DNA from: Bromus sterilis
Taxonomy: Eukaryota > Streptophyta > Magnoliopsida > Poales > Poaceae
DNA: 64,000 bases
Direction of reading: 5' to 3'
NCBI GenBank assembly: GCA_950022295.1
Contig: OX465601.1
Span: forward strand, 72,549,501-72,613,500
The position numbers and the translations under genes were made by a program. How positions within the stretch are numbered: position 1 is the first letter of the stretch; the number at the start of each line of letters is the position of its first letter. This document shows, piece by piece, positions 10,571 through 22,740 of this stretch. Below the pieces are notes generated by a model. It made no database searches and was not told the DNA's origin. It was given only the letters and a program-made list of their open reading frames with translations.

Positions 10571-11330
10571 TAATAGATTATATAAAAGGGGGCATATAAA
10601 AGGGGGTCTCTTCTCCAAGTTGACCTACCTATTTGCTCTCTCTCCATCAATTCCTAGAGCTTTGAATTCCTAGATCTCTCTCCCTAAAAACTCAAATTCC
10701 TTGATCTTCTAGGATGTGGGAGAGAAGAACTACATATACTAGTCCACCAAAGAAAATTTGACCCCCTTGAAATCCCTAGTGTATCTTGTTACTCTTGGGT
10801 GTTTGGGCACCCTAGAAGGTGGAGGTCACCTTGAAGCTCAAACACTCAGTTGTAAAGTTTTTTGGTGGTGTTGGGAGCCTCCGATTAAGTTGTGGAGATT
10901 TCCCAAACCTCGTTTGTGAAGGTCCGATTATCGCCTTCAAGGCCACCACTTAGTGGATCCTGGCACCTTGTTGTGTGAGGGCATGATGATAATAAGGTGG
11001 GACTTTTTGGCACTTGGTGAGCTTCGTGCCGCCACACTTGTCCAAACAGAGATGTACCTCCCCCAAAGGAGGGAACTCTAGAAAGTACATCTTCATCTCC
11101 ACTTGCGGTCATTGCTATTCTTCACTTAATAATAATTTTTGCAAGCTAGCTTTATTGTATCTATTACCTAGCTTGTTTTTATGCATGTCATATAGCTTAT
11201 CCATCTATTTGCATATCTATATAACCTACATTTTTGTTGTATCCTCTAAAAATAGAAAATATATATTAAATATTATTCGTCTCCTATCCATCCCCGTCTA
11301 GTCGATCATAACGATCCTTTCAACAGCCCC
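10571..11330 (+). mobile_element. LTR-retrotransposon leader-like fragment with doubled TATA box
   Basis: Two TATA boxes sit in a short direct repeat (tataaaagggggca / tataaaagggggtc, 10,577-10,608). A CT-rich leader follows, then 'ggtgttgggagcctccgatt' and 'gtggagatttcccaaacctc', wording that I recognise as a recurrent noncoding part of Triticeae LTR retroelements. This suggests an LTR (promoter and R/U5) plus 5' untranslated region. No TG/CA edges, PBS or gag were found, so the limits are approximate. Confidence 0.45.
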
Positions 11331-12180
11331 TACTACTATTTATTTTCCTAAAATTATTAATAAATTAATAGCTAATAGGAAACACCACATGATTAAAGTG
11401 GAAGTGGAGAATATCAAACTTGAATCCTCCAAAAATATCATGCCTAGATCAAAGATATAAAATAAAGAGCTTCTCAGAGGTAGCCCACAATTAGGTTTAC
11501 GACTTGCTTGAAGAATGTAGGACTTTCTACCTAAGTGTAGTAAAGTCACTTTAGTCTTTTCTTTCAATAAAGTTCCATCAACTAAGATGGACGGTAGTCG
11601 GTGTTCTGTTTCTATTGTTTGCTATTTTGGCATAGCCCATATCAAAACCATATTTTTCTAGTGTTTTTATATTTTTTTGGCTAATTTCCTAAGTTCAGGA
11701 AGTAGGGTTAATTTTTTTGTTTCTACCTATTATTTTGTTTTGAAAAACTCTTGGGTAGCTGTTGTATATGATATTGAATTGCATAGTTTTTAGTTTGTCT
11801 TTGATCACGAGAACCTATGATTGTGTTATATACTGTAGCTACTATTATGACATAATTTTATGAATTATATACATCATGGGAAGCAACTATTTTTATTTAT
11901 CTGGATTCACACTTTCCCCGAGCTTTACTGCTTTATGAGGTTTAACTTCATTAGGGATGCCATCACAACCACAAGCATTCGAAATGGTTTGAGGTTCAAG
12001 ATTGGGGATGACCCATCATCCCCATTTTAATTCCAAGAAGATACAGAAGGCTAAGCTTGGGGACGCCCAAGGCATCCCCACATTACTTCAACAACAAGGA
12101 TTGTATGATTCTTGTTGCACCCTCTTATCTAGTTTTATTATTTACGCGTCAACTTGAATTGTCAATTATATTTTTTTACC
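11331..12180 (+). other. Unassigned sequence with a short gypsy-like fragment (about 11,930-12,130)
   Basis: Most of the stretch is AT-rich and unrecognised. At 11,930-12,130 the phrases 'taagcttggggacgcccaag' and 'gcatccccacattacttca' match a motif common in internal noncoding regions of Triticeae gypsy elements. This could be the continuation of the preceding LTR-like fragment. Coding remains were not found. Confidence 0.35.
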
Positions 12181-13769
12181 TTTGAATACACAAATTTCAC
12201 ATTTCATTTCTACCATTTTGGAGAGTTTGTGCCGGAGGGTTAAAATTAATCGTCAAACCAGACATGTCTCTAAGACACCGCATTGCATCATCAGTCATAG
12301 TTATTGCGAGTGTAGCACGCCAACACACTCCATCATGACACGTGGGTCCCAAATGGTAGGAAAGAATCAAGAAACCAAAGGTCATGAAGCAACCAAAACT
12401 GAAGACCCTCTCGTCCGAAAGATTAACTAATATCCATTGCTCATTTACAATTTCCACTCGACATACCAGCATCGTTCTATATCGACAATGCATCTGCACG
12501 AAAACTAGTCCTAACGACTAGGACCATCGAGAATGACCTACATCAGCAGAAACATAATAAGAAGGATTCAATTCTATAGTCAGCTGAAAAATGGTTACAA
12601 TGAACCTTACTCATGGGCATTTCTCTATTGTGTGTATTGATGAATGGCTTTTTGGAGATTAGTCTTTCAACCTATCTCCCATTGTTGCTTAGGTGCCCCC
12701 ATGGCCCAATGATACCGCATTGACATAAGGAGAAGCGTCATCGCCTCTGGATGAGGCTTTTCATCATATGCCATCAAGTGAACCCTGATACAGTCTATGA
12801 AACGTAGGAAATGGGCCAAATTTGTTTTATGACGACACCTTGTCTGATTCCTCTATCCCAACAAGCCCCATCACATCTACTTGGAGCCTTCCATAACGGT
12901 GCTATATAAGAGGCAACAAGGGAATCATATAAGCCCCTCTAACCCTAGCCGTATTTTATCCTAACAAAAGGTTTTCGATGCTTAACACGAAAATCTACGC
13001 CATCACCAGAACACAACGAGTCTTACTGCTAAGTCCCCCCACATTGCAACTCCCAATTATCCATATATATAAAGAAAAATAAAGGCAGGAAGTAGAGATT
13101 TTACTGACATTGGGGCATGAGCCAAGCTATATCACGTGTCTTTGTTTTATGTTCCTAAGACTCTTTGGTCTCCTAGCATGACGTTCCCTCGACTACAAAT
13201 TCTACGTACTACCGCTTGTATCGCTATTATAATCGATGTAAAATCCCTCAACACGTTTGCTAAGCTTAATATCTGCCTACAACTTAAACTATTAACACCT
13301 CAAGGTTGCGTAATAAAAGTTTTAGTACTAGTTTATTTACTACTCTAGACTCCAACTGGTCATACATGGCTTCGCTTGGGCCTCCAAGCACCTTCTTTGG
13401 GTGAAGTAGTCCCGTCCAAAATTCTCCTTGACTTTTGTGAGAGTTAGGTTTAATTTATGTTTGCATAAGTAATTAAAACTATATTTAACTCAACCAAAAA
13501 TGGTGCCGGTGCGATAAATATTATTCAAAAGAAGAAATCTTGAAGGAAAACCCCATGAGAAAAATGGTCAAAAAAGTAGAAACATCTTGAACGTGTCATG
13601 TGTGGAAATATTGGACTGTATTATTAAATCTTACATCACTCACTTAAGTTAACCGTGTTAGTTTATTTGCGCCAACTTTAAGTAGAGAAAACATCATCGA
13701 AGCCTAGGTGCGGTATGTGTTAGGTGGAATGAGGTCAAATAGATTGTAGTTTTGCAATATTATTTTCTT
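12181..13769. other. Intergenic sequence, no gene recognised
   Basis: About 1.6 kb of mixed composition. Open frames at 12,182-12,430 (plus), 12,197-12,499 (minus) and 13,136-13,348 (plus) overlap or lack domains, and I regard them as chance. A small hairpin (GTCCTA..TAGGAC) occurs near 12,512-12,528. A stretch at 12,900-12,990 ('taagcccctctaaccctagc') looks like an old retroelement or transcript leader. Confidence 0.35.
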
Positions 13770-14680
13770 GAAAAGGAGAATAACCCCCAGCCTGTGCATT
13801 GAATGATGCACACAACCATTTTTATTATATTCTACAACCAAGTCTGATGAAGAATAAATACATGAATCAACCCGAAGCCACCTTCCTGACGATCTATAGT
13901 ATTACACATACTACCTTGATGATATGTCGTGACCACACACCAACACACACCATTTAATACGGTAGCCTCACCAATCTACCCACTGGCGAGCCAAGATAAA
14001 CAATACTCACTCTCAGCATGCACCGCATGTGCAAGCTCCAGAATCCGCTGCCTTCATCTTTCGTTGTCCCAAATCCAGGACAGATCCACGAAATGATCTT
14101 GCCAAGCCCAACAATCATCGACGCCACCACGATGCCAGACAACACTACCACCCTGTGTGAGTCCCTCAACGAGACCTCGCTGCGCTAGGAAGCAAAGACC
14201 TGTCATCGCGGATGCAGATGCCACATTGCACCACCCCTATTCCAGCTTGCTGCCAACGTCAACCCAGTGGTGTTCACTAGCCAACAATCTCCCAAGGCGG
14301 TGCATTCAAGAAGGGAACGACACCGAAGGCGCCGTAACCGCCCACCCCAGTTAATACTTTCACCCGAGAAACAAATGGTGTGACGAAGGTGGAAGTAGAT
14401 CTAACAAACTCCTCCATGTAGAAAAAACGACACCCTCGAACTTCCATTGTCGTGACCATTTCCTGCTAGGGATTTATCCTGATCTAAATCCCCACCTTAA
14501 GCTCCATCTGCATCGAGGACCGACATCTTGCAACCCAAATCGGTACAGAGAAGCACACTAAATGGAGAGGAGTGAAGCCGCCCGATTCAGATCAAGCACC
14601 ACGTCAACCAACACCATCACTAGCCAGCAAGGAAGTGCCTCCGGCCCACGTCTTCCCAGCTTGCGCTGCCCAATGACACT
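13770..14680 (-). mobile_element. Noncoding retroelement on minus strand, 3' portion (continues at 16,374)
   Basis: On the minus strand the segment ends 'gcacaggctgggggttattc' followed by an A-rich tail (the T-rich start near 13,765). That 3' end recurs in Triticeae LINE-like or other retroposed noncoding repeats. The interior is GC-rich without a usable frame. A solo LTR (14,681-16,373, TSD ACACT) interrupts it, and it resumes at 16,374 with 'gcaacgcagaagaacaccg'. The family is unknown. Confidence 0.45.
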
Positions 14681-16373
14681 TGCTGTCACGAGAATTTACT
14701 TCTCACCCCTCGTTGGTTACCCAAAGTGGAAGGTGAGATGTAGCGTAGAGGCAATTTCCCTTAGCAAAGATGCAAAGGTTGAGTGTCGAACCAATAGGAC
14801 TCCAACAACGATAAGTAGGTGGTTCGGCAAGTGATGCGTTGTTTGAAGATAATCACTTGCTTCTCCTGGACCTGCACACACAACAAATAACTTTGCTTCC
14901 CAACGAGTATAGAGGAGTTGTTAATTCCTCCGTCCTTGTTGTTTACAAAGGATAAACGCACGGGATAATAATGATAGTGATCGCAACGGAAAAGTAAATA
15001 AAGCAGTAAATTGATAGTGGGTGTAAACAGTATTGGAAATATGGACCGGGGTCCTATGATGTTCACTAGTGATGTCTCCCTCCCAAAAGACGATAAAATA
15101 GCCATGCGAGGTAAACAAATTACAGATGGGCAATTGACAGGATTATGTGCGCAAACCAATGCTAACTATGTTACAAAGAAAGGAAGAGGCTCAAAAGCAT
15201 GGGCGGTACGCCAAATCAAGTATACCGAAATCCATCTGCATCTACCTACTAATCATCCACCTTGAGATATCTATCCAGAACATCTCGCTGGTATTAAGTT
15301 GCGAAACCCACCCAAAGTGTAAACTCAAAGCAACAGATAACTGCAGTAAAGAACTTTGCGTAAAGTAAACAATCCTTGCACCCGCAAGTACAAGCACCGT
15401 TGTTTTCCCCCTTGTGGGAACAACACATCCCCTAGACTCATGTTTCTGTCACTCAAGCTAGTCATCGGGGGGGGGGGGGGGCGGGCATGAACCCACAATC
15501 ATGCATAACGCTCCCTCTTGGAGTCACTACTTACTACTTGGCCAAAGCAATAAACAACAACGAAGAACATGCAAGAATTACTCTAGAACATAAATATAAA
15601 AGAGGAGAATCAAATATATTACTCAAACACAATCTGAACATAATCTCATAATCCATCGGATCCCAGCAAACTCAGCATAGCAACAGCAGAAATATTACAT
15701 ATGTGCCTCGATCATGTAGGGCAGCTCACGAGGTCTAATCCATGAAGAACAAAGAGGGGAGGAGAACATCACATAGCTACTGATCATAGACCCATGGTCC
15801 AAGGTGGACTACTCACGGTTCATCCAGGAAGCATCCATGGTGGTGGAGAAGCTCCCGGAGGTGGTTCCTCCCTCTGGCAGGGTGCCGGGAAGAGGTCTTC
15901 TGGTGCTCCCGATCTTGGAAGCGCGGCGGCGGAGGAACAGAGGAGAGATCGCGAAAAAAGGGTTCCCGTCACGGGGGGTTTCACGTCACGAGGATTATAT
16001 GGGAGAAGGGGGGCATCCAGGGGGCCACCAGGGGTCCATGCGGCCCGCTGGCGCGGCCCCACCCTAGGGCGCGCCGGAAGGGCGCCTGGGGCCCTGGTGG
16101 GTCCCCTCTGCCCCACCCCCCTCGGTGTTTCTCGAAGCTTCCGTATCGTTGATTTTTTTATTGGATTTTCCCGAATTTTTGGAGCACTTTTAATATGGGG
16201 GAAACCTGAAATAGAAAAACAGCAGAAAACAGGAACTGGCACTGGGGTGCACTGAGTTAATAGGTTAGTCCAAATATGATCAAAACTGTATGGAAGTTCA
16301 TCAATATCATAGCAATATCACACAAAAGAGGCCTGGAGCAAGCAGAAATTATAGATATGTTTTGGACGTATCA
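14681..16373 (-). mobile_element. Solo LTR, family A, minus strand, TSD ACACT
   Basis: The unit runs TGCTGTCACG ... TTTTGGACGTATCA. It is flanked by ACACT at 14,676-14,680 and again at 16,374-16,378, so both edges are exact. Its complement matches the LTR at 29,678-31,306 from start to end (TGATACGTCC start, AGCA end). At 1,693 bp it contains no gag or pol, so it is a solo LTR left by LTR-LTR recombination. A G-run of about 15 bases lies at 15,467-15,481. GC-rich open frames near 15,794-16,255 are part of the LTR, not genes. Confidence 0.92.
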
Positions 16374-16669
16374 ACACTGCAACGCAGAAGAACACCGCAG
16401 CCATATTGGGGCATCGACCATCTAGCCGACGTCGCCGCCTGGTCAGGCACGCACATTCCGGCCCACGATGTCACCATGCCACCCTGGGTCTACTGCACCA
16501 CCGCGGCAACACCATCGAGCATACGTAGCCATGGCAGATGCCCGTGCCACGCCACCACGCCCTATGTGCAACGCTCCCGTCTAAACGAACTGCCTCGCCT
16601 CAAAAGTCTAGGATCGAAGGTTAGATGTGCCCTTCCAACAGTCACCATGAGGAGCTTTGCCCCGACATT
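16374..16669 (-). mobile_element. Noncoding retroelement, upstream portion after the solo LTR
   Basis: This continues the GC-rich segment interrupted at 14,680. Joining across one ACACT copy restores continuous low-complexity GC-rich sequence. It ends where a family A LTR begins at 16,670. There is no domain in the open frame at 16,290-16,694. Confidence 0.4.
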
Positions 16670-17030
16670 TAATACGTCTCAAACCTATCTATAATTGTTG
16701 CTTGTTCCATGCTTATTTCATGATATTTCTACATGCTTTTGGTCCATGCTTGTTTCTAGGATCAAAGGTTAGTTTTTCGTTCTGAAATACTACAAAGAAA
16801 ATATTCTCCAAATTACCTGAAAAATCACAGAGATCGGGTTTTACCCGAGACGAATACAACTGTGCGAAGAAGTATAAGAGGGGAACCACCAGAGACCTTG
16901 GAGACCAGAGGGCGCGGCCTGGACCCTGGTCGCGCCCCCAGATCGCCTGGGATCCCCAGTACACCTCCCGAGTCCCTCCTTCGCCTATATATCCCTCCTG
17001 ACCTAAAAGTTAAGGAGGAGGAATCTTACA

Positions 17031-18621
17031 TCTTACATTCTTAAGAAGTTGCTCCCCAGTATTAGCAATTCTCTCTACATGCACACTATCCACATCATCG
17101 CAATGCCACATCAGCGTTTATTCATCCTATATACCCACATCATCAAGTGGGGCCCACCTATAAACTCATTTCCCAATGGTAAAGTACATGGCATTCAGTT
17201 TACTCTGATCCAAACAAATGAACCGCAAGTGCCATCCCATGACCTTCCTACGTTGTCGGCCCATGTAATGGATTTCCCACTTACGTATTCATCTTCTCCA
17301 CTGATCGCTTTTTCTCGCCTCCTCCACTCACCAAAAATGCAGAAAATTAAATGTGAAATTGATAATAAGGAAGAAACTGATGGTGTAATTGAGGAGTCAT
17401 CAGCACTATTTATACTACACGTTGCCCCCTGGGATCTCCATTGTGGACTCCCGTTTGCAACCTCACAAGTCTTCTCCCGTCCTCCTTCACAACCGCAATA
17501 AAAAAAGTCCACTAAAGATCTCACCCTCTTCTTGGTGTTACCTTCACTGATGTGATAGAGGCAGGGCCTGTGGTGCCCTGCTCCTCAGTTCCCCTTCTCA
17601 GTCTTCGTTCGGGCAAAGGTAGGTATGTGCGTCGCTGGGGAGGTTGGCTCCGGTTGATTCATTGGGACCGGACAAGCCATTGTGTTCCGGAGCTGCCTTC
17701 CTTTATGTTCTGGAGGACACTCTCCTAGAGATGCCGCCCTTAGCTATGAAGTGTACGCGATGCGGGCAGGAGACTTGACCGGGCACACCATGATGAACCT
17801 GTAGTCGTTGTCCTTGGAGGAACTATCGCGGACGCTGGCTTCGCCCCGTCTAAAGGGGTGTGTCGACAGTGGCTTCCGCGTGGGTGCATGCCTCGCTAGC
17901 GATGGCTTCCATGGGCATGGCGAGGGGCTACTAAATTTCCTCTATATGTGAGAGACTAAACCACCTAGGACTAAGATGCAAGAGCAACCTTTGATCCTGA
18001 CCCATCAGCCTTAGCTGTGCCTGTATGGCTTTCTACCTTGGTCAATTAGCCTGTTGTTAAGAATTGTTAAGAATTGCTATATGTTTTACTGTGCAGATTT
18101 ATGGAAGCAGTAGAGAGAAATCAGATCCCCTACGATGATATGGCCCTCTCCTTTTCTCTCCCATGTATGACCATGCGATATCTATAAATCTCGATAAATA
18201 GGGGATTGATATGGATGATCAAAACAGTTTACCAATGTTTTGTTGCCTTACAAAATATTTGGTCGTTGACCAGTGTTTGGAGATCTCAAGTACTCTTCAA
18301 ACTGTTCTAGAAGCATTCATTGACATGGCTTGGGTGCACCAAAATATTGGTGCCCATCCAAACAGGACTCCAAACATGTCAACGACCAAATATTTTGTAA
18401 GGAAACTAAAGCTTGCAATCCAAACAGCCCCTTGGGTACTTGAGAGCTCGGGCTTATCTTTAAATTTTCCTTGGGTACTTCCTCTTTTATATATAAATCT
18501 ATATTTATACAAGCCCCTTTTCCTACGAAACGACTATGAATTTGACACCCTTCATCTCTCACATTTGAACACAAAGTTTATATTTTACATGTTCCGCAGC
18601 AACGCGCGGGGTTTTATCTAG
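17031..18621 (+). mobile_element. Non-autonomous Helitron, ~1.6 kb
   Basis: The 3' end is CCGCAGCAACGCGCGG (a small stem-loop) then 'ggttttatctag' with CTAG at 18,618-18,621 and host T next. The 5' end TCTTACATTCTTAAGAAG follows an A; an equally good start lies 7 bp earlier at 17,024. The first ~60 bp align with the small Helitron at 9,804. There is no Rep/helicase, so it moved in trans. Its interior (about 17,540-17,940) is GC-rich and unlike the ends, and may be captured host sequence, which I cannot identify. A perfect 25-bp inverted repeat lies at 18,246-18,402. Confidence 0.78.
18246..18402. repeat. Inverted repeat able to form a 157-nt hairpin
   Basis: The 25-nt arm at 18,246-18,270 (starts CCTTACAAAATATTTGG) is exactly complementary to 18,378-18,402. 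Pairing extends imperfectly inward (TGTTTGGAG against CTCCAAACA) for about ten more pairs. The loop is about 85-90 nt. Size and shape resemble a MITE or a small-RNA precursor. It lies inside the Helitron. Confidence 0.8.
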
Positions 18622-18931
18622 TAATTAACAGAAGACGAGTCGCCGTTCGGCCGACACCACGAAACTTCGATCTAAGACTACTGGAGTTGTATCCCGACAC
18701 CCTACCGGAGGGGGAGATCATCCCCGGAGGCTTCTTCCTCTCCATGATTTCTTCCTGTATAATGTGTGAGTAGTCTACCCCTGGACCTTGGGTCCATGGC
18801 AGTATCTAGATGGTTGTCTATCCATTCTTGTGCTTAACTAATTAGTACTTGTGAGCTGCATATCATGATAAAGACACTTTTGTAGTAATTGCTATGTTAC
18901 TATGCTTTGTTTGCTGGGAATCGATGGATTA

Positions 18932-21900
18932 TGTAACTACCCGATTCACTGAAGAATCCAAGTCTCTGTGCATTCTGTGCTAGTCCCTGGATCAATAGCT
19001 AGCACACACAGTACACGATGTAATATCAAGAATAAACCACATGTCATATATATATTACATCGAAGATCCAATATTACAAATAAACATACCTGCATAGCTC
19101 AAGGCTAGCTTATAAATAAAATACAACGGAAAACAATATAAGCTTCGTGGCGTGCATCAACTCCACCGGCATAGTTGAGTATAGACATCGTAACCCTACA
19201 TCGTACCACTTACTCGTCGTATACAATCCTGCAACACCGAAGGTTACAGACCGAACACGGGTCAGTACATCTGATTTGTACGGCAAGTCACACGAAAAGG
19301 TATATAATAGACCTACATCTACATGCAAGGTAAGTCAAAGGAAAGGTTTATGGTTTAGTTTTGCAGAAAGCCAGTTTTTTCCTCACATACTACAACTAAT
19401 CAAATTTTAATTTATCTTGCTAGTCCTAAGTATGGTTGAATCGGGCTACACCAACTCCAACCATCCCTTTATTAAAAGTTCCCACTCAAATTCTTATTAA
19501 GGTGAAAAATCTTTCAAGGCCATCCAACAACAATAATGCCCAGTTGCTCAAAGTTGTCCGTAACCGTGGACACGGCTAATCATGATCAGTTTTTACACTC
19601 TGCAGAGGTTTGTATACTTTCCCCACTGGACTCAACTCGAAGATTGAGACATAGTCTTTCAGAAGAGGTTGCCTCCAACCTTTGGTAGCCGGTACACCTA
19701 TCATATCTACATCAGCTAGCTACCAGGGCCAGGTTCCCCACAACTTACTCATCTAAGCCAGAGCCCATATAGCCAGTGGTTGTACATGGAAGCTACTAGT
19801 CACACTGTCTGTCCGATCTTTTTGAGCCTGGACGGCGCCCACTGCGTCAGAGGGTACTCGCCATGACGCACCCGGTTCACCACCAAAACAACCATTCGGG
19901 AAGCATTCCTCCCTGGTCCCTCCTTATCCAAGGCATGAGCACCAGGATGCATTCCCTGCCCGTCCAGAGGTGATTTCTATTTAAGTTTGCTAATCAAGTC
20001 ATTACTCCTCACATAGCTCAATGATAACTCAACCAATCGCCGTCTACAAAGCAATAGCAGTATATAACAACCACGATCCTAGGGCGACAATGAAATACAA
20101 GGTCAGAGCATATGGCTATCCTACTAGGTTTAAATCATAACTAATATATAGTCCTACACATGCATAGAGTGGTAATTTCCTACATGCATAATAGAAAATA
20201 TAGGTTGAGGTATGGTCAAAGTGTAACTTGCCTTTTACATTCGATGAAGATCTTCGCTCTCACGTACCAGTCAACTCTACTCGTCACACTCCGAGCAATC
20301 TATCGCAAACGAATGAACTCGAATAAGCAATCACATCACAACAAGATAAACAAAAGATCAACAAAACAATCACAAAGGTTTTTGAAACAAAACAAAAGGG
20401 CTTTGAAGTGCAAAGGTGTCGATGTGTGCGAAGGTGATCGGTGGAAGTGAACTTGGGAGAGTCAACAGATAAAAGATTATCGGTAATGAGTTGTGCCCAT
20501 GGACATTTGTGAATTCAAGGTGAATAACATGCCCACATGAAAAGTGTGTGAATATTACCGATAACATGTCTCAAGTGATCCGATATGCAAAAAAGAATCA
20601 CGTGAAACGGAATACTACAACGCAGGTCATAGCACTTGCAACATTGAAATGAATTTGAATTTAAACAGACCAAGAAAGTTGTGAATTTTTGTGTGCACAT
20701 GATATAAACAGAAGGTACATGGAACGAGTGATCCAACGCAAAAAGAATCACTCGATTTGGATCAACGGTATAAAAGATACGGCCTCTCAAATTTGAATTT
20801 TAATTTGAAATAATTCAAATTCTAAAGTGTGCAAAGGTGTGAAAAGTTTACTCTATGACAAAGTACAGATCACTACGAGCGTGTAGGAAAAATAATCACC
20901 TAATTCCGATACACGGTTTAAAAGATACGGCTACGAAGATTATAGGGTCCAAACTTTAAAAAAGGACCTATTCGTAAATAAAATAAAAGTTTCTGTCGCA
21001 GACAGATCCTTTTCACTACAGGACAAAATTGCTGATGTACCGATGACGTGACGATGACGCGGAAACAGAGGTTCGCCGTCACGGAAATCGAGGCGGCGGC
21101 GGCACGGAAACCGAGGTTCGGCGGCACGAAAATCGAGGCGTCGGCGGCACGGAAAACGAGGTTTGTCGGCACGGAAATCAAGGCGGCGGCGGCACGCAAA
21201 CCGAGGCGCGGGCGATTTAAGGTTTCTGAAATAAACGAAAAAGAAAATTTTCGAAATCTTATATAGCCCGAATTTTTTTTTTAAATCCGTCTCGGGCTCA
21301 AATTGCGCTCGTGGGCGGAAAAGACTATTGGGCCGGCTCGGTACGCATTTTCTTTTTCTTTAAAAACCGAAACTTCAATCAATTTTAGAAAAATAAATAC
21401 TCATGACAAAAATATAAAATAAATTTCTAAATTCATCAAATAATACAAGGAAAATTATTTAATGAATACATTTTCCAAAAGGGAAAATAAAAATAAAACA
21501 TTTTCTAAATACTTTATTTAAATATAAAATACTTTTCATAAATCAAATAAAGTCCGATAAATTATTAAAAGTATTTTTATTTGGTAAAAACCATTGACAA
21601 ACCATTTCTAAATAATAAAATTTAAAATTTAAAATTGTTACACCAATAAATAATTTGGTAAAATAAAAATATCCCATGGGAATACTTTTTCAACCCTTTT
21701 AAAATATTTAATAAATCATTTCAATGAAATAAAAACTCTCTTAGCATTATAAAATCCCTAAAATAATTTTAGAGTTATTTATAATACTCAAAATAAATTT
21801 TTAAAAACTTTAAAGTAATATTCTAAATATTTTCCAACATTATTAAAAGGGGATAAGTCATTTTATATCCTCTCAAATGAATTTCCTCGAGTTGAAAAAT

Positions 21901-22197
21901 GTTTTGAATATTCAAAAGAATTCCAATAATGATTTAAATAATTTTTCAACCTTTTAATATGGTGAAGGAGTTATATTACCTTCTCTCATTTTGTTTTGTT
22001 GATTTTGTTTTAAAATAATAAATTGCAAAACACCCACTATGAATATTAGAGAAAGTCCTTTTATTCTCTCTCTTTTTAATATTCAATAAACTCCAAAAGT
22101 TTTAAATCCCAGAGAAAATCAAACACATCAAGCAAACAATCATCATCTATTTAATTTTATTAACATTTTAAAATTCGGAGAATTTTGGGATGTTACA
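18932..22197. mobile_element. Large LTR unit (solo LTR or LARD), 3.27 kb, TSD GATTA
   Basis: It starts TGTAACTACCCG and ends GGGATGTTACA, giving a TGTAAC/GTTACA inverted terminus. GATTA flanks both sides (18,927-18,931 and 22,198-22,202), so the edges are exact. No coding domain is present in 3,266 bp. About 600 bp in, it shares a block ('ccgtaaccgtggacacggct') with the unit at 60,908-64,000, so the two are related and in the same orientation. A 45-bp minisatellite lies at 21,069-21,203. Very large grass gypsy LTRs fit this picture; the sense strand is not determined. Confidence 0.8.
21069..21203 (+). repeat. 45-bp minisatellite, three units
   Basis: Three consecutive 45-bp units (21,069-21,113, 21,114-21,158, 21,159-21,203) share 'cggcggcacgga' and 'cgagg' cores. 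Because 45 is a multiple of three, the repeat stays open in frames on both strands. A plus-strand frame gives a 15-residue repeat of the form RF.GTEI.AAAARKP. It lies in noncoding LTR sequence, so expression as protein is unlikely. Confidence 0.8.
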
Positions 22198-22740
22198 GAT
22201 TATGAGATTATGATCGGATTTTTCATGTTATATATATGATATCTCTTGATATGTTCTTGCATGCTCTCCGTTATATGTTATTATTTTGACGAAAGTAGTG
22301 GCTTATAACTCCAATAGGGAGTGTACGTAGTGCTCCATAGTGGGTTCATGCCTCCTCGCATTTGAGCATGAGTGACAAAAACATCTAAGGCGGTGGATGT
22401 GTTGTCGCCACAAAGAATAAAACACCAGAATTTGTGACTACTTATTGTTCATAGATGTTGCTTACATTATGTACCAACCTCATAGCATTAGTATGTTGTG
22501 TTTGAAACTTAATAGCAGCGAGATACTCTGGATAGGGGTCTCAAGGTGGACTCTTAGTTATAGATGATGTTGGATAGCAGTCTATATATGTTTGATGTAA
22601 TGCCTGCATGATTAGGACCTTGAGATTTCTATTATCATAATTAGCATTGCGGTGCGTTTATAATGTTGTCAATTGCCCAACTGTAAATTTTCACCCAACA
22701 TGTTTATCGTCTTATGGAGAGACACCACTAGTGAAACTGG

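Larger units (their letters stand above)
16670..22740 (+). mobile_element. 3'-truncated family A LTR split by a Helitron and a large LTR unit
   Basis: Family A LTR sequence is present in three pieces: 16,670-17,030 (start TAATACGTC, first G mutated; TATA-like 'gcctatatatccc' near 16,983), 18,622-18,931 and 22,198-22,740. The pieces align in order with the intact copy at 29,678-31,306. The gaps are the Helitron 17,031-18,621 and the LTR unit 18,932-22,197. The last ~290 bp of the LTR are missing, with homology stopping near 22,740. It is noncoding, and is the oldest layer of this nest. Confidence 0.82.

Noticed and set aside
15794..16255. Open frames of 140-153 codons
   Set aside because: They lie wholly inside the family A solo LTR, and comparable frames recur in the other LTR copies.
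20918..21266. Repeat-containing frames of 72-93 codons as a novel protein
   Set aside because: They derive from the 45-bp minisatellite in a noncoding LTR; the regular residues are forced by the DNA repeat.
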